IMG/VR virus record: IMGVR_UViG_3300005346_000067
Coordinates: 1 to 25,329 of that record
Length of the DNA stretch: 25,329 nt
Reading direction: 5' to 3' (one strand)
From: a virus
The translations under genes and the position numbers were made by a program. The notes below the pieces were generated by a model. The model saw only the letters and a list, made by a program, of their open reading frames with translations, did not search any database and was not told the DNA's origin. Positions 23,039 to 25,329 of the stretch are shown piece after piece; within the stretch, counting starts at the first letter, position 1; the number at the start of each line of letters is the position of its first letter.

Positions 23039-23304
23039 TACGCTTTCCTAATCTGATACACATTGTTTCCGACCACTAAAACATACAGCCCAACCAAGCA
23101 CCACAACGACCAGTGCCCGACAAGGAATAAACCAGCAATGATAATCGAGCCACCCTTGACAACCATCAGGGTTTGAACAACGCCAAACTTTCTAAACAGG
23201 TAGTTTAGCATCGGGTTTGCCTCTCTCCCATTTAGATTCAAGGCTGTGATGGTAGTCCATGCGTCAGCAACTTGTAAGAGTATGAATAGTAAAAATGCTA
23301 TCAT
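23038..23304 (-). CDS. DUF5658-like multi-span membrane protein, 88 aa
   Basis: MIAFLLFILLQVADAWTTIT (first TM helix), then 'ALNLNGREANPMLNYLF' and a second and third hydrophobic segment (LMVVKGGSIIIAGLFLVGHW; WCLVGLYVLVVGNNVYQI). The 'D..TT..L...G.EANP..' motif followed by TM helices is the DUF5658 pattern. Inner-membrane protein of unknown function. ATGA overlap with the fibre stop and TAATG overlap with the gp10-like start place it firmly within the virion operon, although it is unlikely to be a virion structural protein. It could also be a small holin or lysis-timing protein. Confidence 0.75.
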   Translation of the reverse strand: MIAFLLFILLQVADAWTTITALNLNGREANPMLNYLFRKFGVVQTLMVVKGGSIIIAGLFLVGHWSLWCLVGLYVLVVGNNVYQIRKA

Positions 23305-25329
23305 CGAGCAAGAGCCTCTTTAAATGGATGCTCTGCAAATGCCATGTAGATGTATGTGCTACCGCTTGCGTTGTGGTCGCTAGCAGAGTTTAAGATTTTA
23401 AAGCCGTTTGCAAAAAGGTCTATGCTTGTGCCAATAGATTCTTCTAAACTTAAGTTTGGATACAATGCTGGGTTATCTCCGTTATAACCTTCTCGCTCAT
23501 TGTCAGCTAATATCCAGTTGCCTGTTCCACCAATAGCTCGCTTGTAAAGCACAAGCGAGGGTTTAAACCCTGTGTAAACAAATGGCCCATCTGCTGATCC
23601 GTTTCCGACATAGGAGCCAAACTTGGAAAAGCCTTCAACGCTGTGAAAAGAATACATAACAAAACTATAAGAAGTGCTGTTAACTGTTACTGTGTTACTG
23701 TTATAGACATTAACTACAGAGTCAGACCAACCGCCATAATTAAAAAACGAACCCCCTGTGCCGTCAACATAATTAGTCAGTGCCGATGTACCGTTTAGTA
23801 CAAGGTAATTGTTTGTGCCAAAAGAAGGCGAGCCAGTAAACCAACCTGCAGCAGCACCTCTATTTTTTATTATCACCAATTCAGGTTTTTTATTTAAACC
23901 ATGCCCTATAGTTCCAGTTGAACCGTTTCCAGTATAGGTTGCAATACTAAACCCAGCATCAACATTAGCAGACACGCTAGACGTTATAGCTCCGTCTGTG
24001 TTTGTTACTGCTGTGCCGCCAGCTTTCCAGCACCATGCTACATAAGAGCCGCCAGATGCGTTTGTTCCAGTTGCAACTCCGTCTACAGCAACGGTAAATC
24101 CATCTGAATCAAATGAAGTGATTGTGTTGTAACTCAGCTCGGCGCCTGAGTCATTTGAAAAAAAGTAATTTTTTACCAGCCCCTCTTACAGAATACTTGC
24201 AGTTGATGAGAAGCCGTAGAGTTTCTCTGTTTAATCCACACAAAGTCTGGCTGGAATCCAACGTCTGTAATCGCTTGTGAAGTGCCATTACCCGTATACG
24301 TCACAACATTAAAACTGAGTCTCTGGCTGCTCAATAGCTGGTGCTGGTAGGTTATCAGTGCAGAGTGCTAGATAGCCTGTAGGTGGCGCGTAGTAGAAGT
24401 CACCAATGCCGTTAGCGTCTGTGTTGCCTTGGCGGGTTTTGTTACCTGCGAATGATGAGTCTTGACCGAAGTTTTCAACATGCCAGTCAGTTGTAGCACC
24501 TGCCGCCCTAAAATGCAAACGCCATTGTCCCGCCAGAAATTGATGACGGTATTGATAACCCACCAGTTCCTGCAACGGGATCGGCAGAATTTTGCCAGAC
24601 ACCATTTACACTAAAGTAAATAGTATTGATATCTGCATCAATGGCAACCCCAACTACATCACCAGATGTAAAAGCAGAGCCATAAGACGTGTTTGTTCCA
24701 TTGTAATAATACCTTCCAGATTGGTGATAAGCCAATCCAAAACTGTTACTCCCAACATAATTACCCATGTTTGCGCCCGCCAATCCAACGCCAAACATTG
24801 AATCGTTAGTACCGCCAACATATCCCTCACAATACCATTTGTTTGAGTTTATGCTAATTGTTGACTGTGTGGTTGAGTTTGATATAAACCCAGCCTTTAG
24901 GTTTCCCTCTGAATAAGTTGGAGAATTAGCACCAGCGTACAAAGGATTCAACACACTAAATTATTAGAGGGTGTATCGATCATGTAATCGGTAGAAGCTA
25001 AGTTGTTCTCTGTCCAGTTGTTACTGTTGCCGCTATCGTCATTGGCATTGCCATCAAATGGTAGATAAAAGCCATTAGTGCCGTATGTGCCTGCGTATGC
25101 TTTAGGACTCCACTCGCCTGTGGTTTCACTTATCTGACCGAAGTCATCAGCGGTTAGGGCTTGACCGTCTATGAAGTTGACTTCGGCAAGGTATCCGTCG
25201 CCATATACTGCGCTAGCCGCTTGCTTACCTATATTATGCTCGTAAACGCCGTTAATCGCTCCATCATCATTAGCGATAGCTGTGGTAACTGTTAAGGCTT
25301 GGTCTATACCATTAATGTAAATGTTGATT
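23301..25329 (-). CDS. Tail fibre protein (LamG-like, SPRY-like, 'YTGNG' repeats), partial, five frameshifts
   Basis: Enters from the right edge. Domains in order: end of a LamG/concanavalin-like fold (INIYINGIDQALTV, GDGYLAEVNFIDGQALTADD, NGFYLPFDGNANDDS; 25329-24960); a SPRY-like domain (YSEGNLKAGFISNSTTQSTI, KWYCEGYVGG, GVAIDADINTIYFSVNGVWQ; 24954-24510); a linker (GNTDANGIGDFYYAPPTGYL); then three related repeats beginning NVVTYTGNGTSQAITDVGFQ, FSIATYTGNGSTGTIGHGLN and KFGSYVGNGSADGPFVYTGF. Breaks: a missing T near 24958, extra T at 24510-24513 and 24311-24314, extra T near 24195, extra A at 24169-24174. This repeat fibre is common in aquatic phages and should bind the host surface. About 675 residues are visible. 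Confidence 0.85.

Noticed and set aside
38-24801. Many plus-strand ORFs of 60-120 codons
   Set aside because: All lie opposite genes with recognisable or well-coupled minus-strand products, lack ribosome sites and have low-complexity or Cys/Ser/Leu-rich translations typical of antisense shadows.
1-25329. tRNA genes, integrase, attachment sites, insertion sequences
   Set aside because: Looked for by eye on both strands (cloverleaf with TTC-rich T arm, tyrosine-recombinase R..HRY motifs, transposase DDE pieces) and none were found; a tool search could still reveal a degenerate one.

Overview
The window is a stretch of a tailed double-stranded DNA phage genome in which every convincing gene lies on the minus strand, so biological order runs from high to low coordinates. 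Virion proteins resemble the P22 (short-tailed, podovirus) plan: PBSX-type large terminase, P22-like portal, gp10-like tail stabilisation protein, gp7-like and other ejection proteins. The tail fibre (LamG-like, SPRY-like and repeated 'YTGNG' domains) and small virion proteins are of a kind I associate with marine and aquatic viromes. A Gram-negative, probably proteobacterial aquatic host is therefore an inference. No integrase, tRNA, CRISPR array or IS element was seen.

Layout, in transcription order. (1) 25329-14988, virion module: tail fibre (running off the right edge), DUF5658-like membrane protein, gp10-like protein, neck/decoration-like protein, small virion proteins, a cysteine-rich protein, a GNAT-like protein, three ejection proteins. 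(2) 15058-13539, lysis cassette: coiled-coil/TM protein, 3TM-type holin, unknown protein, T4-type lysozyme. (3) From a promoter near 13430-13454, early operon: zinc-ribbon protein, ERF annealase, YqaJ exonuclease, SSB-like protein, HNH protein, Cro-like regulator. (4) 10790-9900: a compact regulatory region with a possible plus-strand small RNA, an HTH protein, a palindrome and two direct repeats. (5) 9877-5909: small genes, a replisome-organiser-like fragment, NinB, an HTH-metallophosphoesterase, DUF3310 protein, NinG. (6) From a good promoter at 5864-5892: a row of small unknown genes leading into small terminase, large terminase, portal and a protein running off the left edge. The capsid genes probably lie beyond the left edge and connect round to the tail genes on the right if the map is circular or permuted.

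Genes are packed with ATGA/TGATG/TAATG overlaps, implying translational coupling; no gene-free stretch exceeds 300 bases. The visible DNA-metabolism set is recombination (ERF, YqaJ, SSB-like, NinB, NinG) with no polymerase, primase or helicase, suggesting host replisome use plus recombination-dependent replication.

Caution on quality: about 30 single-base indels, mostly in homopolymers, break otherwise normal genes (portal, fibre, holin, lysozyme, ejection proteins, phosphoesterase and others). This looks like uncorrected single-molecule reads or a poorly polished assembly rather than gene decay. I give each broken gene its full span and say where the frame changes; short genes hidden by such indels are reconstructed.
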